A stretch of 64,000 nt of DNA from Pseudomonas sp. FP2309 (GTDB lineage Bacteria; Pseudomonadota; Gammaproteobacteria; Pseudomonadales; Pseudomonadaceae): the NCBI RefSeq assembly GCF_030687575.1, contig NZ_CP117439.1:5599165-5663164 (forward strand), written 5' to 3'. The notes under the pieces were generated by a model. It was not told the origin of the DNA and ran no database searches. It worked only from the letters and a program-made list of their open reading frames with translations. Positions 34,703 to 44,976 of the stretch are shown here, piece by piece. The translations under genes were made by a program, and so were the position numbers. Position 1 is the first letter of the stretch. Each line of letters starts with the position of its first letter.

Positions 34703-34903
34703 ATGAGCAAAGTGAAACCCGGTCCACCCCAGCCCTTTTTCATCCCCCACCCCGACATCAGCTTCGAAGACGCACTGGTCTACGCCTCAGACCTGCTCCA
34801 CTGTGCCGAACAGTTGCGCGACTCACCCAAGGCCGCCGGACACCTCATGGAAATGGCCAAAGTGATGGTGGATCGTTCACTGGAATGCATGGGCGCTCAC
34901 TAA
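34703..34903 (+). CDS. DUF6124 family small protein
   Basis: A 66-residue soluble protein, function unknown, belonging to a family found in many copies in Pseudomonas. The core is ISFEDALVYASDLLHCAEQL, a helical segment, followed by a second helix AAGHLMEMAKVMVD. GGAG stands in good position before the ATG. It lies behind a long structured leader and 93 bases before the alpha-2-macroglobulin gene. A longer frame that overlaps it on the same strand is rejected. Confidence 0.8.
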   Translation: MSKVKPGPPQPFFIPHPDISFEDALVYASDLLHCAEQLRDSPKAAGHLMEMAKVMVDRSLECMGAH

Positions 34904-34996
34904 CCCCGCCAACCTCCCACGGTGCGGCGTATCGACGACATCTTTTGTAGCAAAGACGCGTGTAAGATACGCCGCACTTAGCCAGGGATGCTCACC

Positions 34997-37900
34997 ATGT
35001 TCGATTCGCTCAAAGCCATCAGCCGTCGTGTTGCCGGCGTGTTTCTGACCGTGGTGGGCGCCGTTTTCGGCCAATGGCAGCCGCCGTCATGGCTGCGTGC
35101 CGTTGGCCGTGGCGTGGCGAACCTGGGGGGTAAAGCACGCGCTTATCCGCGTCAGACCGGAGCCGGTGTGCTCGGCCTCGCGCTGCTGGCCGGTGCGGGT
35201 GTCTACGGCTGGCACTGGTATTCCAACCTGCCGCAGCCGCATACCGCGAGCTACTCCCTGCATAAACCCAACCTGACCGACTACAGCCAGCCAACGCCGG
35301 TTGTGGATAACGTGCAGGTGCGTTTCAGCGAATCCGTGGCGCCACTGGCGGCCATCGGTAAACCGGTAACCGAGGGCATCACTCTCAAACCCGAGGTTGC
35401 AGGCACCTGGCGCTGGGCGGATGACCGCAGCCTGCTGTTCGTGCCGGACAAAGACTGGCCCATCGACGCCCATTACACCCTCGACCTGGCTAAGAAAAAC
35501 CTGCTGGCCGACGGTGTGCTGCTGGACCAGTACAGCACTCAGTTCTCCACCCAACCGTTCCGCGCCACGCTGGCGCAAAACGAGCTGTATCAGGACCCGT
35601 CCAACCCAACGCTGAAACAGCTGGTGGCGACCTTCCATTTTTCCCACCCGGTCGATGAAGACAGCCTGCGCAAGCGCGTTTCCGTGACCCTGGGCAAAGG
35701 CTTGGCCTACCGCGACGCCCAGTTACCCAACCGCCCGGAAATCACCTTCGACGAGAAAAAACTCAACGCCTACGTGCGCTCCGCCGCACTGGCCACGCCA
35801 CTGGAAAGCACGCCGGTCAGCGCCAGGCTGGACGAAGGCGTGCAGGCGCGTGATGGCGGCAATGCCAGCAACGCGCCATTGGTGGCGCAAGTCACCGTGC
35901 CCGGCCGCTACCGCCTGACCTTTACGGGAGCCGAAGTCAGCTTTGTGGATAACGCCCGCGGCGAGCCCGAGCCGGTCCTGATGTTCAGCAGCTCCAGCGC
36001 CGTGGCCGATGAAACCATCGCCGGTAAGGTCCAGGCCTGGCTGTTGCCGGAAAAAGCCGAGGACGACACCCGTCCTTACTCCGCCAACGACATCGACGAC
36101 GCCCTGCTGGCCCGCAGCACCAAGGTCAACCTGACCCACGTGCCCAGCGTCGAACCACTGAATACCCTGCACGCCTTCAAGTTCAAGGCTCCGGCCGGTC
36201 GCGCGCTGTATGTGCGCGTGCCCGCCAACCTGGAAGCCATCGGCGGCTATCTGGCGAAGCATCCCACGGCGTCCCTGGTGAGCATGCCGGCGTATCCGCG
36301 GACGTTGCAGTTCCTGTCCGACGGCGCCCTGCTTAGCCTCAATGGCGAAAAACGCCTGGGCTTCATGGCCCGTGGCGTGCCCGGCGCCCATGTGGAAATC
36401 GCCCGCCTGCTGCCCAACCAGTTGCAACACTTGGTGGACCAGAGCAGCGGCAGCTTTGCCCGGCCCAACTTCGGCAATGAATACTTCGATCGCATGGTCG
36501 AGCGCCAGACGCTGGATATCCCGCTGTCGTCCAATGACCCGGCCAAAACCGTCTACGACAACGTGGACCTGAGCCACTACCTCACCGCCAACGGCGGCCG
36601 GCGCGGTATTTTCGTGCTCAAGCTCAGCCCCCAGGATGAGCCGGCCGAACGCACCTTCGACTACAACCGCAGCAGCACCAGCGACCTGCGGTTTATCGTG
36701 GTCACCGACCTGGGCATCATCGCCAAGCGTTCCAGCGACGGCAGCCATGACGTGTATGTGCAGTCCATCGGCAACGGTTCGCCGGTGGCCGACGCGCAGG
36801 TCGACATCATCGGTCGCAACGGCCTGCCGGTGAGCAGCGGCCGCACCGACGGCGAAGGCCATGTGCATTTCGCCAAGCTGGATGAACTGCGCCGTGAGAA
36901 AACGCCGCTGATGTACGTCGTCAGTCGCGGTAACGATCAGTCGTTCCTGCCGATTGCCCGCCAGTCCCAGCAGTTGGATTTGTCGCGCTTCGATGTAGGC
37001 GGCTTGGAAGAAGACGGTGCGATTGATCGCCTCAGCGCCTACCTGTTCACCGATCGTGGCCTGTACCGGCCCGGCGAGACCGCACACCTGGGCATGATCG
37101 TACGCAGTGGCAACTGGAAAGGCGCCTTGCAGGGCCTGCCGGTTGAGCTGCAAATCACCGACCCGCGGGGCCTGGAAGTGATCCGCCAGCCGCTGAAGTT
37201 GTCGGCCAGCGGCTTTGAGACCTTCGATTTCCCCAGCAGCGACGTGGCCCCCGCCGGGGAATACACCGCGACGTTGCAGTTGATTGGCCAAAAGCAGACC
37301 CGCACCGACCTGGGCAGTGTCAGCTTCAAGGTGCGCGACTTCGAACCGGACCGCATGAAGGTCAGCCTGAGCCTGCACAACACCCCGGTGCAGGGCTGGA
37401 TTGCCCCGGACCAGGTGGTGGCCAATGTCACCGCGATGCACTTGTTCGGCGCCCCGGCATCAGGCCGTCGTGTCACGGCGAAGATGTCTCTGAGCCCGAC
37501 GCTGGCGGCATTCGAGCGCTACCCCGATTACCGCTTCCGCCTTAACGACGCCCTGGAAGACGCCAGCAGCGAAGACCTGGCTGAAACCAGCCTTGACGAT
37601 AATGGGCAGGCCGTACTCGACCTCAACCTGCAACGCTTCGCCAACAGCACCTATCGCTTGCAGGTGATGACGCAGGTGTTCGAAGCCGAAGGCGGCCGCA
37701 ATGTGGCGGCGCAAAGTGCATTGCTGGTGTCGTCCGCGCCGTACCTGGTGGGTGTGAAAAGTCAGGACTCGCTGTCGTACGTCGCCAAGGATGCGCCGCG
37801 CCAGGTGCACTGGCTGGCCGTCGCACCGGACCTGACGCCGCTGGCGGTGGACGGCCTGACCAGTGAGGTGGTCGAGCACCGTTATGTGTCGGTGCTGGTG

Positions 37901-40804
37901 AAGCAGTCCAACGGCACCTACAAGTACGAGTCGCGCATCAAGAACATCAGCCAACCGGCCACGCCGCTGGTGATGACCAAGGACGGCGCCAAGCAGAGCC
38001 TGAACACCGCTACGCCGGGGGATTTCACCCTGCAACTGAAAGACGCCAACGGCAACCTGCTCAACCAGATCGACTACAGCGTGGCCGGGCGCGGCAACAC
38101 CTCGCGCTCCCTGGAGCGCAACGCCGAACTGCAACTGCGCCTGGATAAACACAGCTACGCCACCGGCGATGAGATCGCCATCAGCCTGCGCGCGCCGTAC
38201 ACCGGCGCGGGCTTGATCACCATTGAGCGCGACAAGGTCTACACCCAGCAGTGGTTCAAGGCCGACAGCACCAACAGCGTGCAACATATCCGCGTGCCGG
38301 CAGGCCTTGAGGGCAATGCCTACGTCAACGTGCAGTTCGTGCGCGACATCGGCTCGGCTGAGGTTTACATGAGCCCGCTGTCCTACGGCGTGGTGCCGTT
38401 CAGCATCAACCTGGATGCGCGACGCATGGCGCTGAAGGTCGAAGGCCCGGCGAAGATCGAGCCGGGGCAGACGCTGGACATCAAGCTCAACGCCGACCGA
38501 CCGGGCCGCGCCGTGGTGTACGCCGTGGACGAAGGCATTCTGCAGGTGGCGCGCTACCAGACGCCGGATCCGCTGGGTTTCTTCTTCCAGAAACGCGCGT
38601 TGGAGGTCGGCACCAGTCAGATCCTTGACCTGATCCTGCCGGAATTTTCCCGCCTGCTCAGTGGGGCGGCGCCCGGTGGCGATACGGAAGGCGCCTTGGC
38701 CAACCACCTGAACCCGTTCAAGCGTAAACACCAGCCACCGGTGGCCTGGTGGTCCGGGTTGGTGGATTTGCCGGCCGGCGAAACCGTGTTGCATTACCAA
38801 GTACCGGACAGCTTCAACGGCAAGTTGCACCTGTTCGCGGTGGCGGTGGATGCCGACAGCGTCGGCGTCAGCGAGGCCACGACCGACGTGCGTGGGCCGA
38901 TTGTGATCACGCCCAACGTACCGGCCTTCGTCGCACCGGGGGATGTGTTCACGGTCAGCGCCGGGGTGTTCAGCAACCTCGACGCGGCGGCGGACGTGAA
39001 ATTTGAAGTGCAAACCAGCAATGGCCTTGTGGTGCAGGGCGACAAGGGCAGTACCTTGTCGCTGCAACCGCGCAAGGAAGGCACCGCCGAATTCAAGATC
39101 AAGGTCGGTGACACCCTCGGTTCGGCAGACCTGCGTTTTGTCGCGGTGCTGCCGGATGGCAAGCGGGTCCAGGTGGCGGAAACCACCTCGATCCGACCGC
39201 TGAGCGAGCACCGCGTCGCCTTGAGCCTGGGCCGTTTCGACAACGCCAGCAAAGAGCTCAAACCCGCGCGCGAGCTGTACAGCCAACTGCGCGACGTGCA
39301 ACTGGGCGTGGCCGCTTCGCCACTGGTCTGGGCCAACGGCCTCAAGCATTACCTGGATGACTACGGTTATGCGTGCACCGAGCAATTGGTGTCCAAGGCG
39401 ATGCCGGCGTTGATCTGGGGCGGCACCGCACCCGAGGCCGAGCAGGCGTTCGGCAACGCGGTGCGCATGTTGCGCCAGCGCCAGAACCCGGCCGGTGGCT
39501 TTGGTTTGTGGGCGGCCAACCCGGACGTGGCGCCCTACGCCAGCCTGTACGCCACCGACTTCCTGATCGAAGCCAAGGAGCGCGGCCTGCCGGTACCGGA
39601 AGATCTGCTGGTGCGCGCCAACGCGTACCTGACCGAGCTGGCCAACGGCCCGAGCGAAGGCCTGTCGGAACTGCGCAACCGTGCCTATGCCGGTTACTTG
39701 CTGAGCCGTCAGGGGGTTCTGGTGAGCGGCGCTTTGAGCGATATCCGCGAACGCTACGAAACCTACTTCAAGGACAGCTGGCAGAACGACCTGGGCGCCG
39801 CGTACCTGGCGAGCAGCTACAAACTGCTCAAACAGGATCGCCAGGCTGACACCCTGTTCCGCAAAATCCCATGGCGCTCGCTTGTGGATAAGTGGGACAG
39901 CGACGGTCTGTACTACGACCCGCTGGTGCACGATGCCGAACATTTGCACCTGCTGGCGCGCCACTTCCCTGAGCTGATGGACGACGTCCCTGCGGCGCTG
40001 CTGGATAAGCTCGGCAAACGCCTCAACGAGCAACGCTACAACTCGCTGTCGGCGGCGCTGTTGCTGCGCGCCCTGGACAACTATGGCCAGCGCGCGCAGA
40101 GCGACATGACCCTCAAGGCCACCGCCTGGCTGGGTGACAAACAGCAACAACTGTTGGACATGGCCGGCCAGCCACCGCGCGCCGCCGTACCGGGTGGCAC
40201 GCAAAAGCTGGTGATGGAGAAATCCGACGGCCCGTCCGCGTTCTACATGCTCAGTGAGGCCGGGTTTGATAGAGGCGCCAAGCTCAAGGCCATCAACAAT
40301 GGCCTGGAAATCATCCACGAATACCTCGACCTCAAAGGCGAGCCCGTGAGCAAGGTTGCGGTGGGCGATGAGTTCCTGGTGCGCCTGCGCCTGCGCGCCA
40401 CCGACCGTGATCAGGTGCAGCAAGTGGCCGTGGTCGATTTGCTGCCCGGTGGCGTCGAGCCTGTGTATAACTTGCCGCCGGAGCCGGAAGCGGCCAGCAC
40501 CGAGGACAGTGAAGGTGATGACTCTGAGTACGTGGAAACCGCAGACAGTGAAGAAGCCGACACCTGGCAAGCGCCCATCGGCGAAACCGAACTGAGCAAC
40601 TGGCAGCCGGACTACGTGGATGTGCGCGATGACCGCGTGGTGTTGTACGGCACTGCGCTGCGCGATGTAGGCACCTTCGTGTACCGCGTGCGCGCCACCA
40701 ACGCCGGGACCTTCAATACGCCACCGGCCTACGCCGAAGGCATGTACGAAACCACCCTGCAAGGCCGTGGCAAAGTAGGCCAGCTTGAAATTACCAAGCC
40801 TTAA
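34997..40804 (+). CDS. Bacterial alpha-2-macroglobulin (YfhM type) with thioester
   Basis: A 1935-residue periplasmic protease trap. The ATG at 34997 has AGGGA 9 bases upstream; the ATG at 34988 overlaps that site. An N-terminal hydrophobic segment (about 52-70) anchors it; I see no lipobox Cys. Many beta-rich macroglobulin domains follow. The thioester is GYACTEQLVSKAM with Cys1460, followed by the alpha-toroid thioester-domain region. The C-terminal receptor-like domain contains an acidic, Glu/Asp/Ser-rich loop (near STEDSEGDDSEYVETA). In E. coli yfhM is likewise next to pbpC, and the pair is thought to defend and repair peptidoglycan when a foreign protease breaches the outer membrane. Confidence 0.95.
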   Translation: MFDSLKAISRRVAGVFLTVVGAVFGQWQPPSWLRAVGRGVANLGGKARAYPRQTGAGVLGLALLAGAGVYGWHWYSNLPQPHTASYSLHKPNLTDYSQPTPVVDNVQVRFSESVAPLAAIGKPVTEGITLKPEVAGTWRWADDRSLLFVPDKDWPIDAHYTLDLAKKNLLADGVLLDQYSTQFSTQPFRATLAQNELYQDPSNPTLKQLVATFHFSHPVDEDSLRKRVSVTLGKGLAYRDAQLPNRPEITFDEKKLNAYVRSAALATPLESTPVSARLDEGVQARDGGNASNAPLVAQVTVPGRYRLTFTGAEVSFVDNARGEPEPVLMFSSSSAVADETIAGKVQAWLLPEKAEDDTRPYSANDIDDALLARSTKVNLTHVPSVEPLNTLHAFKFKAPAGRALYVRVPANLEAIGGYLAKHPTASLVSMPAYPRTLQFLSDGALLSLNGEKRLGFMARGVPGAHVEIARLLPNQLQHLVDQSSGSFARPNFGNEYFDRMVERQTLDIPLSSNDPAKTVYDNVDLSHYLTANGGRRGIFVLKLSPQDEPAERTFDYNRSSTSDLRFIVVTDLGIIAKRSSDGSHDVYVQSIGNGSPVADAQVDIIGRNGLPVSSGRTDGEGHVHFAKLDELRREKTPLMYVVSRGNDQSFLPIARQSQQLDLSRFDVGGLEEDGAIDRLSAYLFTDRGLYRPGETAHLGMIVRSGNWKGALQGLPVELQITDPRGLEVIRQPLKLSASGFETFDFPSSDVAPAGEYTATLQLIGQKQTRTDLGSVSFKVRDFEPDRMKVSLSLHNTPVQGWIAPDQVVANVTAMHLFGAPASGRRVTAKMSLSPTLAAFERYPDYRFRLNDALEDASSEDLAETSLDDNGQAVLDLNLQRFANSTYRLQVMTQVFEAEGGRNVAAQSALLVSSAPYLVGVKSQDSLSYVAKDAPRQVHWLAVAPDLTPLAVDGLTSEVVEHRYVSVLVKQSNGTYKYESRIKNISQPATPLVMTKDGAKQSLNTATPGDFTLQLKDANGNLLNQIDYSVAGRGNTSRSLERNAELQLRLDKHSYATGDEIAISLRAPYTGAGLITIERDKVYTQQWFKADSTNSVQHIRVPAGLEGNAYVNVQFVRDIGSAEVYMSPLSYGVVPFSINLDARRMALKVEGPAKIEPGQTLDIKLNADRPGRAVVYAVDEGILQVARYQTPDPLGFFFQKRALEVGTSQILDLILPEFSRLLSGAAPGGDTEGALANHLNPFKRKHQPPVAWWSGLVDLPAGETVLHYQVPDSFNGKLHLFAVAVDADSVGVSEATTDVRGPIVITPNVPAFVAPGDVFTVSAGVFSNLDAAADVKFEVQTSNGLVVQGDKGSTLSLQPRKEGTAEFKIKVGDTLGSADLRFVAVLPDGKRVQVAETTSIRPLSEHRVALSLGRFDNASKELKPARELYSQLRDVQLGVAASPLVWANGLKHYLDDYGYACTEQLVSKAMPALIWGGTAPEAEQAFGNAVRMLRQRQNPAGGFGLWAANPDVAPYASLYATDFLIEAKERGLPVPEDLLVRANAYLTELANGPSEGLSELRNRAYAGYLLSRQGVLVSGALSDIRERYETYFKDSWQNDLGAAYLASSYKLLKQDRQADTLFRKIPWRSLVDKWDSDGLYYDPLVHDAEHLHLLARHFPELMDDVPAALLDKLGKRLNEQRYNSLSAALLLRALDNYGQRAQSDMTLKATAWLGDKQQQLLDMAGQPPRAAVPGGTQKLVMEKSDGPSAFYMLSEAGFDRGAKLKAINNGLEIIHEYLDLKGEPVSKVAVGDEFLVRLRLRATDRDQVQQVAVVDLLPGGVEPVYNLPPEPEAASTEDSEGDDSEYVETADSEEADTWQAPIGETELSNWQPDYVDVRDDRVVLYGTALRDVGTFVYRVRATNAGTFNTPPAYAEGMYETTLQGRGKVGQLEITKP

Positions 40805-43082
40805 ACGCCTGACGCCGCTGCTGGCGGCAGTGGTGGTGCTCGTGGGGCTGCGCGTGTGGCCCCATGCCCCGCTGGAGCAGGCAGCGACCTCCTCCAGGGT
40901 GGTGCTGGCCGACGACGGCGCGTTGCTGCGCATGACCCTGGCGCAGGACGGCCAATACCGCCTGTGGCTGCCGCTGGAGCGCATTTCGCCTTCGCTGGTC
41001 GAAGCGTTGTTGCTCAAGGAAGACCGCAATTTCTACTGGCACCCGGGGATCAATCCCCCGGCGTTGCTGCGCGCGGCGCTGGCCACCTACAGCGGTGGCC
41101 AGCGCCAGGGTGGCTCAACCTTGAGCATGCAGCTGGCGCGCCGCCTGTGGGACCTGAACACCCGGCAGGTCCCGGGCAAATTGCAGCAGATGGCGTTGGC
41201 GCTGTGGCTGGAGGCGCGCTACAGCAAGCACGACATCCTCGAGGCCTACCTGAACCTGGCGCCCATGGGCGGCAATATCGAAGGTGCCGAGGCGGCCAGC
41301 CGTATTTACTTCGGCAAGGCGGCGGCGCAGTTGTCATTGTCCGAGGCCCTGGCGCTGGCGGTGATCCCGCAACAACCGGGCCGGCGCGCGCGCTTCGGAC
41401 CCTCACTGCAAAACGCGCGGCTGCGCCTGATGAAAGATTGGCGTGAGACTTATCCACACGACCCGCGCAATGCCAGTTTGCTCGACTTGCCCCTCGAAGC
41501 ACGCAACCGCCAGCAGATCCCGTTCCTGGCGCCGCACCTGAGTGAACAGCTGCTGGCGTCCCAGGCCGGCAACGAACTCCACAGCACCCTTAACCTGCCC
41601 TTGCAGCAATTGCTCGAACGCCTGATCACCGGCTTTATTGCCGAGCGCCGCAGCACCGGCGTGGAAAACGCCACGGCGATCCTGATCGACAGCCGTGACC
41701 AGAGCGTCAAGGCCCTGGTGGGTTCGGCCGATTACTTATCCACAGGCATCCAGGGCCAGGTCAATGGCGTGCTGTCGCGGCGTTCGCCGGGCTCGACGCT
41801 CAAACCGTTTCTCTATGGGCTGGCGCTGGATCAGGGGCTGATCCACCCCATGAGCATCCTCAAGGACTTACCGAGTAACTTCGGCTACTTCCAGCCGGAA
41901 AATTTCGACGGCAGTTTTGTCGGGCCCCTGACGGCGCGCGATGCGTTGATCCGTAGCCGCAATATCCCGGCGGTGTGGCTGGCCAGCCAGGTTAAATCGC
42001 CGTCCTTGTATGGGTTGCTGCAACGCGCCGGTATCAAAGGCCTGCGCGATGAAAGCCATTACGGCCTGGCCCTGGCGCTTGGCGGTGGTGAGATGACCCC
42101 CGAGGAGCTGGCGCGGCTGTATGTGATGCTGGCCGGCGACGGGCACCTGCGGCCGTTGCGCTATGTGCAGGAACAGCCGCAAACCACCGGCGCGGCGCTG
42201 CTCACGCCCCAGGCCGCGTTTATGGTGCGTGACATGCTGCGCCGCAACCCGCGCCCGGACGGGCTGCCGGGCCGTCACTGGCGTACGGCGTGGAAAACCG
42301 GCACCTCGTGGGGGTTTCACGATGCGTGGAGCGCAGGCCTGGTCGGCCCGTATGTGCTGGTGGTGTGGGTGGGTAACTTCGATGGGCGGCCGAACCCGGC
42401 GTTTATCGGCGCCAAAACCGCTGCGCCGCTGTTTTTTCGCATCGCCGACGCCCTGCCCCTGGCCCTGCCCACCGTCGCGATCAAAGCCGACAAACCGCCG
42501 GCCGGGCTGGTGCGCATCGACGTCTGCGCGGCGTCGGGCGAGCTGCCCAACCGCTGGTGTCCGCAAACCCGCAAGACCTGGTACATCCCCGGCGTTTCAC
42601 CGATTCGCGTGTCCAACCTGCACCGCCCGGTGCTGATCGACACCCGCACCGGCAAGGCCGCGTGCCCGCCCTTCGAGGCGCAGTACACCCGCGAAGAAGT
42701 CTTTGAGTTCTGGCCCAGTGACGTCCAACGCCTGTACCGAGCCGCCGGCCTGCCGCGCCGAACGCCACCCAGCGTGATGAAAAACTGCCAGCCCAACCGC
42801 ATCACCGACCAGAGCGAAGCCCCGCAGATTCGCTCTCCGCTGACGCAGGTGAGTTATCAGTTGCGCCTCTCCCAGCCCCAGGAAAGCATCCCGCTGAACG
42901 CCAACGCCGCCAGCGATGCAGCGACGCTGTATTGGTTTGCTGATCAAACCTTGATCGGCCAGGGCCCGCCGCAAACCACACTGAACTGGCGGCCGGGCAA
43001 GTCCGGGGAGTATCGGTTGCGGGTGAGCGATGATCAGGGGCGCACTGCGAGTCGCGGGTTGAGGGTGGAGTTTGTGCCTTGA
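40785..43082 (+). CDS. pbpC: Penicillin-binding protein 1C
   Basis: A 765-residue bifunctional peptidoglycan synthase. It begins with TTG at 40785, inside the last 20 bases of the macroglobulin gene, with a hydrophobic anchor at residues 9-22. The GT51 glycosyltransferase has LLLKEDRNFYWHPG (Glu79) and QGGSTLSMQLARRLW. The transpeptidase has SPGSTLKPF (Ser337, Lys340), SRNIPAVWL and KTGTSWGFHDAW. The C-terminal domain (about 690-765) is the BiPBP_C type of PBP1C. The overlap with the macroglobulin gene implies coupled translation. Confidence 0.94.
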   Translation: MKLPSLKRLTPLLAAVVVLVGLRVWPHAPLEQAATSSRVVLADDGALLRMTLAQDGQYRLWLPLERISPSLVEALLLKEDRNFYWHPGINPPALLRAALATYSGGQRQGGSTLSMQLARRLWDLNTRQVPGKLQQMALALWLEARYSKHDILEAYLNLAPMGGNIEGAEAASRIYFGKAAAQLSLSEALALAVIPQQPGRRARFGPSLQNARLRLMKDWRETYPHDPRNASLLDLPLEARNRQQIPFLAPHLSEQLLASQAGNELHSTLNLPLQQLLERLITGFIAERRSTGVENATAILIDSRDQSVKALVGSADYLSTGIQGQVNGVLSRRSPGSTLKPFLYGLALDQGLIHPMSILKDLPSNFGYFQPENFDGSFVGPLTARDALIRSRNIPAVWLASQVKSPSLYGLLQRAGIKGLRDESHYGLALALGGGEMTPEELARLYVMLAGDGHLRPLRYVQEQPQTTGAALLTPQAAFMVRDMLRRNPRPDGLPGRHWRTAWKTGTSWGFHDAWSAGLVGPYVLVVWVGNFDGRPNPAFIGAKTAAPLFFRIADALPLALPTVAIKADKPPAGLVRIDVCAASGELPNRWCPQTRKTWYIPGVSPIRVSNLHRPVLIDTRTGKAACPPFEAQYTREEVFEFWPSDVQRLYRAAGLPRRTPPSVMKNCQPNRITDQSEAPQIRSPLTQVSYQLRLSQPQESIPLNANAASDAATLYWFADQTLIGQGPPQTTLNWRPGKSGEYRLRVSDDQGRTASRGLRVEFVP

Positions 43083-43094
43083 GTGAACAGATGA

Positions 43095-43126
43095 CCCGGC
43101 CATTACCTGCTTGGGCAGTGGCCGGG
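43095..43126. terminator. Nested hairpin between convergent pbpC and glmS
   Basis: CCCGGCCA (43095-43102) pairs with TGGCCGGG (43119-43126). Inside it CTGC-TTGG-GCAG forms a second stem. It sits in the 51-base gap between two convergent genes and probably ends both transcripts, although no long T run follows. Confidence 0.65.
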
Positions 43127-43133
43127 CTCCCGA

Positions 43134-44966
43134 TTACTCCACCGTCACCGACTTAGCCAAGTTACGCGGCTGATCAACGTCGGTGCCCTTCAACACCGCT
43201 ACGTAGTACGACAGCAACTGCAGCGGGATGGTGTAGAGGATCGGCGACAGGGTGTCGTTGATGTGCGGCATGTTGATGACGTGGGTGCCTTCGCCGTTGG
43301 TCATGCCGGCTTTCTCGTCGGCGAATACCACCAGTTGGCCGCCACGGGCGCGCACTTCCTGCAGGTTGGACTTGAGCTTTTCCAGCAGTTCGTTGTTCGG
43401 CGCGACGGTGACTACCGGCATGTCGTCATCCACCAGGGCCAGTGGGCCGTGTTTGAGCTCGCCGGCCGGGTAGGCTTCGGCGTGGATGTAGGAGATTTCC
43501 TTGAGCTTGAGGGAGCCTTCCATCGCCACCGGGTACTGCGCGCCACGGCCGAGGAACAGGGTGTGGTTCTTGTCGGCGAACAGTTCGGCGACTTTTTCCA
43601 CCACGCTGTCCATGGCCAGGGCTTCGCCCAGGCGGGTCGGCAGGCGACGCAGTTCTTCAACCAGGGTCGCTTCGACGCCGTCGGCCAGGGTGCCGCGCAC
43701 TTGGCCCAGGGACAGGGTCAGCAACAACAGACCAACCAGTTGGGTGGTGAACGCTTTGGTGGAGGCCACACCGATTTCGCGACCGGCCTGGGTCAGCAGG
43801 GTGAGGTCGGACTCACGCACCAGCGAGCTGATGCTGACGTTGCAGATCGCCAGGCTGGCGAGGAAGCCCAGCTCTTTGGCGTTGCGCAGGGCGGCCAGGG
43901 TGTCGGCGGTTTCGCCGGACTGGGAGATGGTCACGAACAGGGTGTCGGGCTGCACCACCACTTTGCGGTAGCGAAATTCGCTGGCCACTTCGACCTGGCA
44001 CGGGATGCTGGCCAGCTCTTCGAGCCAGTAACGGGCAACCATGCCGGCGTGGTAGCTGGTGCCGCAAGCAACGATCTGCACATTGCGCACTTTGGCGAAC
44101 AGTTCGGCGGCTTGTGGGCCGAACGCGTTGACCAGCACGTGCTTGTCGCCCAGGCGACCTTCCAGGGTGCGTTGCACCACGGCCGGTTGCTCGTGGATTT
44201 CCTTGAGCATGAAGTGGCGGTATTCGCCCTTGTCGGCCGCTTCAGCGCCGTCGCGATATTGCACCGCTTCGCGTTCGACGGAATTGCCGTTTACGTCCCA
44301 GATCGCCACGCTTTCACGGCGGATGTCGGCAATATCGCCTTCTTCCAGGTACATGAAGCGGTCAGTGACCTGGCGCAGGGCCAGTTGGTCGGAGGCGAGG
44401 AAGTTCTCACCCAGGCCCAGGCCGATCACCAGCGGGCTGCCACTGCGGGCGGCGACCACACGGTCAGGCTGGCTGGCGCTGATTACCGCCAGGCCGTAGG
44501 CGCCATGCAGTTCCTTGACCGTGGCTTTGAGCGCGGTGGTCAGGTCGCTGTGGTCCTTGAGTTTGTGGTTGAGCAGGTGGGCGATGACTTCGGTGTCGGT
44601 GTCGGAGGTGAACACGTAGCCCAGGCTTTTGAGTTGTTCACGCAGCGCCTCGTGGTTTTCGATGATGCCGTTGTGCACCACCGCCAGGTCGCCGGAGAAG
44701 TGGGGGTGGGCGTTACGTTCACACGGCGCACCGTGGGTGGCCCAGCGGGTGTGGGCAATGCCGAGGCGACCGACCAACGGCTCGCCGGCCAGGGCCTGAT
44801 CCAACTCACTGACCTTACCTGGGCGCCGCACGCGTTCAAGCTTGCCGGCATTGGTGAAGACGGCTACGCCGGCGCTGTCATAGCCGCGGTATTCCAGGCG
44901 CTTGAGGCCTTCGATGAGGATAGGGGTAATGTTGCGTTCAGCGACTGCGCCTACGATGCCACACAT
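43134..44966 (-). CDS. glmS: Glutamine-fructose-6-phosphate aminotransferase GlmS
   Basis: A 610-residue enzyme that makes glucosamine-6-phosphate, the entry to UDP-GlcNAc and the cell wall. The N-terminal glutaminase starts [12 protein letters not shown] with catalytic Cys2. Two SIS sugar-isomerase domains follow ([10 protein letters not shown] and [16 protein letters not shown] regions), and the C-terminus ends AKSVTVE. GGAG lies before the ATG. The deoR-type regulator glmR is immediately upstream in the same direction (10-base gap). Its end lies close to the Tn7 attachment position in many bacteria, but no transposon is present here. Confidence 0.97.
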   Translation of the reverse strand: MCGIVGAVAERNITPILIEGLKRLEYRGYDSAGVAVFTNAGKLERVRRPGKVSELDQALAGEPLVGRLGIAHTRWATHGAPCERNAHPHFSGDLAVVHNGIIENHEALREQLKSLGYVFTSDTDTEVIAHLLNHKLKDHSDLTTALKATVKELHGAYGLAVISASQPDRVVAARSGSPLVIGLGLGENFLASDQLALRQVTDRFMYLEEGDIADIRRESVAIWDVNGNSVEREAVQYRDGAEAADKGEYRHFMLKEIHEQPAVVQRTLEGRLGDKHVLVNAFGPQAAELFAKVRNVQIVACGTSYHAGMVARYWLEELASIPCQVEVASEFRYRKVVVQPDTLFVTISQSGETADTLAALRNAKELGFLASLAICNVSISSLVRESDLTLLTQAGREIGVASTKAFTTQLVGLLLLTLSLGQVRGTLADGVEATLVEELRRLPTRLGEALAMDSVVEKVAELFADKNHTLFLGRGAQYPVAMEGSLKLKEISYIHAEAYPAGELKHGPLALVDDDMPVVTVAPNNELLEKLKSNLQEVRARGGQLVVFADEKAGMTNGEGTHVINMPHINDTLSPILYTIPLQLLSYYVAVLKGTDVDQPRNLAKSVTVE

Positions 44967-44976
44967 GGTGTTTCTC

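Noticed and set aside
34516..34950. A 144-codon plus-strand frame overlapping the DUF6124 gene
   Set aside because: It reads through the structured leader and the DUF6124 gene in another frame, and its product is low-complexity and without motifs.
37460..41029. A 1189-codon open frame on the minus strand opposite the macroglobulin gene and the start of pbpC
   Set aside because: It is antisense to genes with clear domains, has no ribosome site or recognisable motif, and shows the His/Gln/Arg-rich composition of GC-rich shadow frames.
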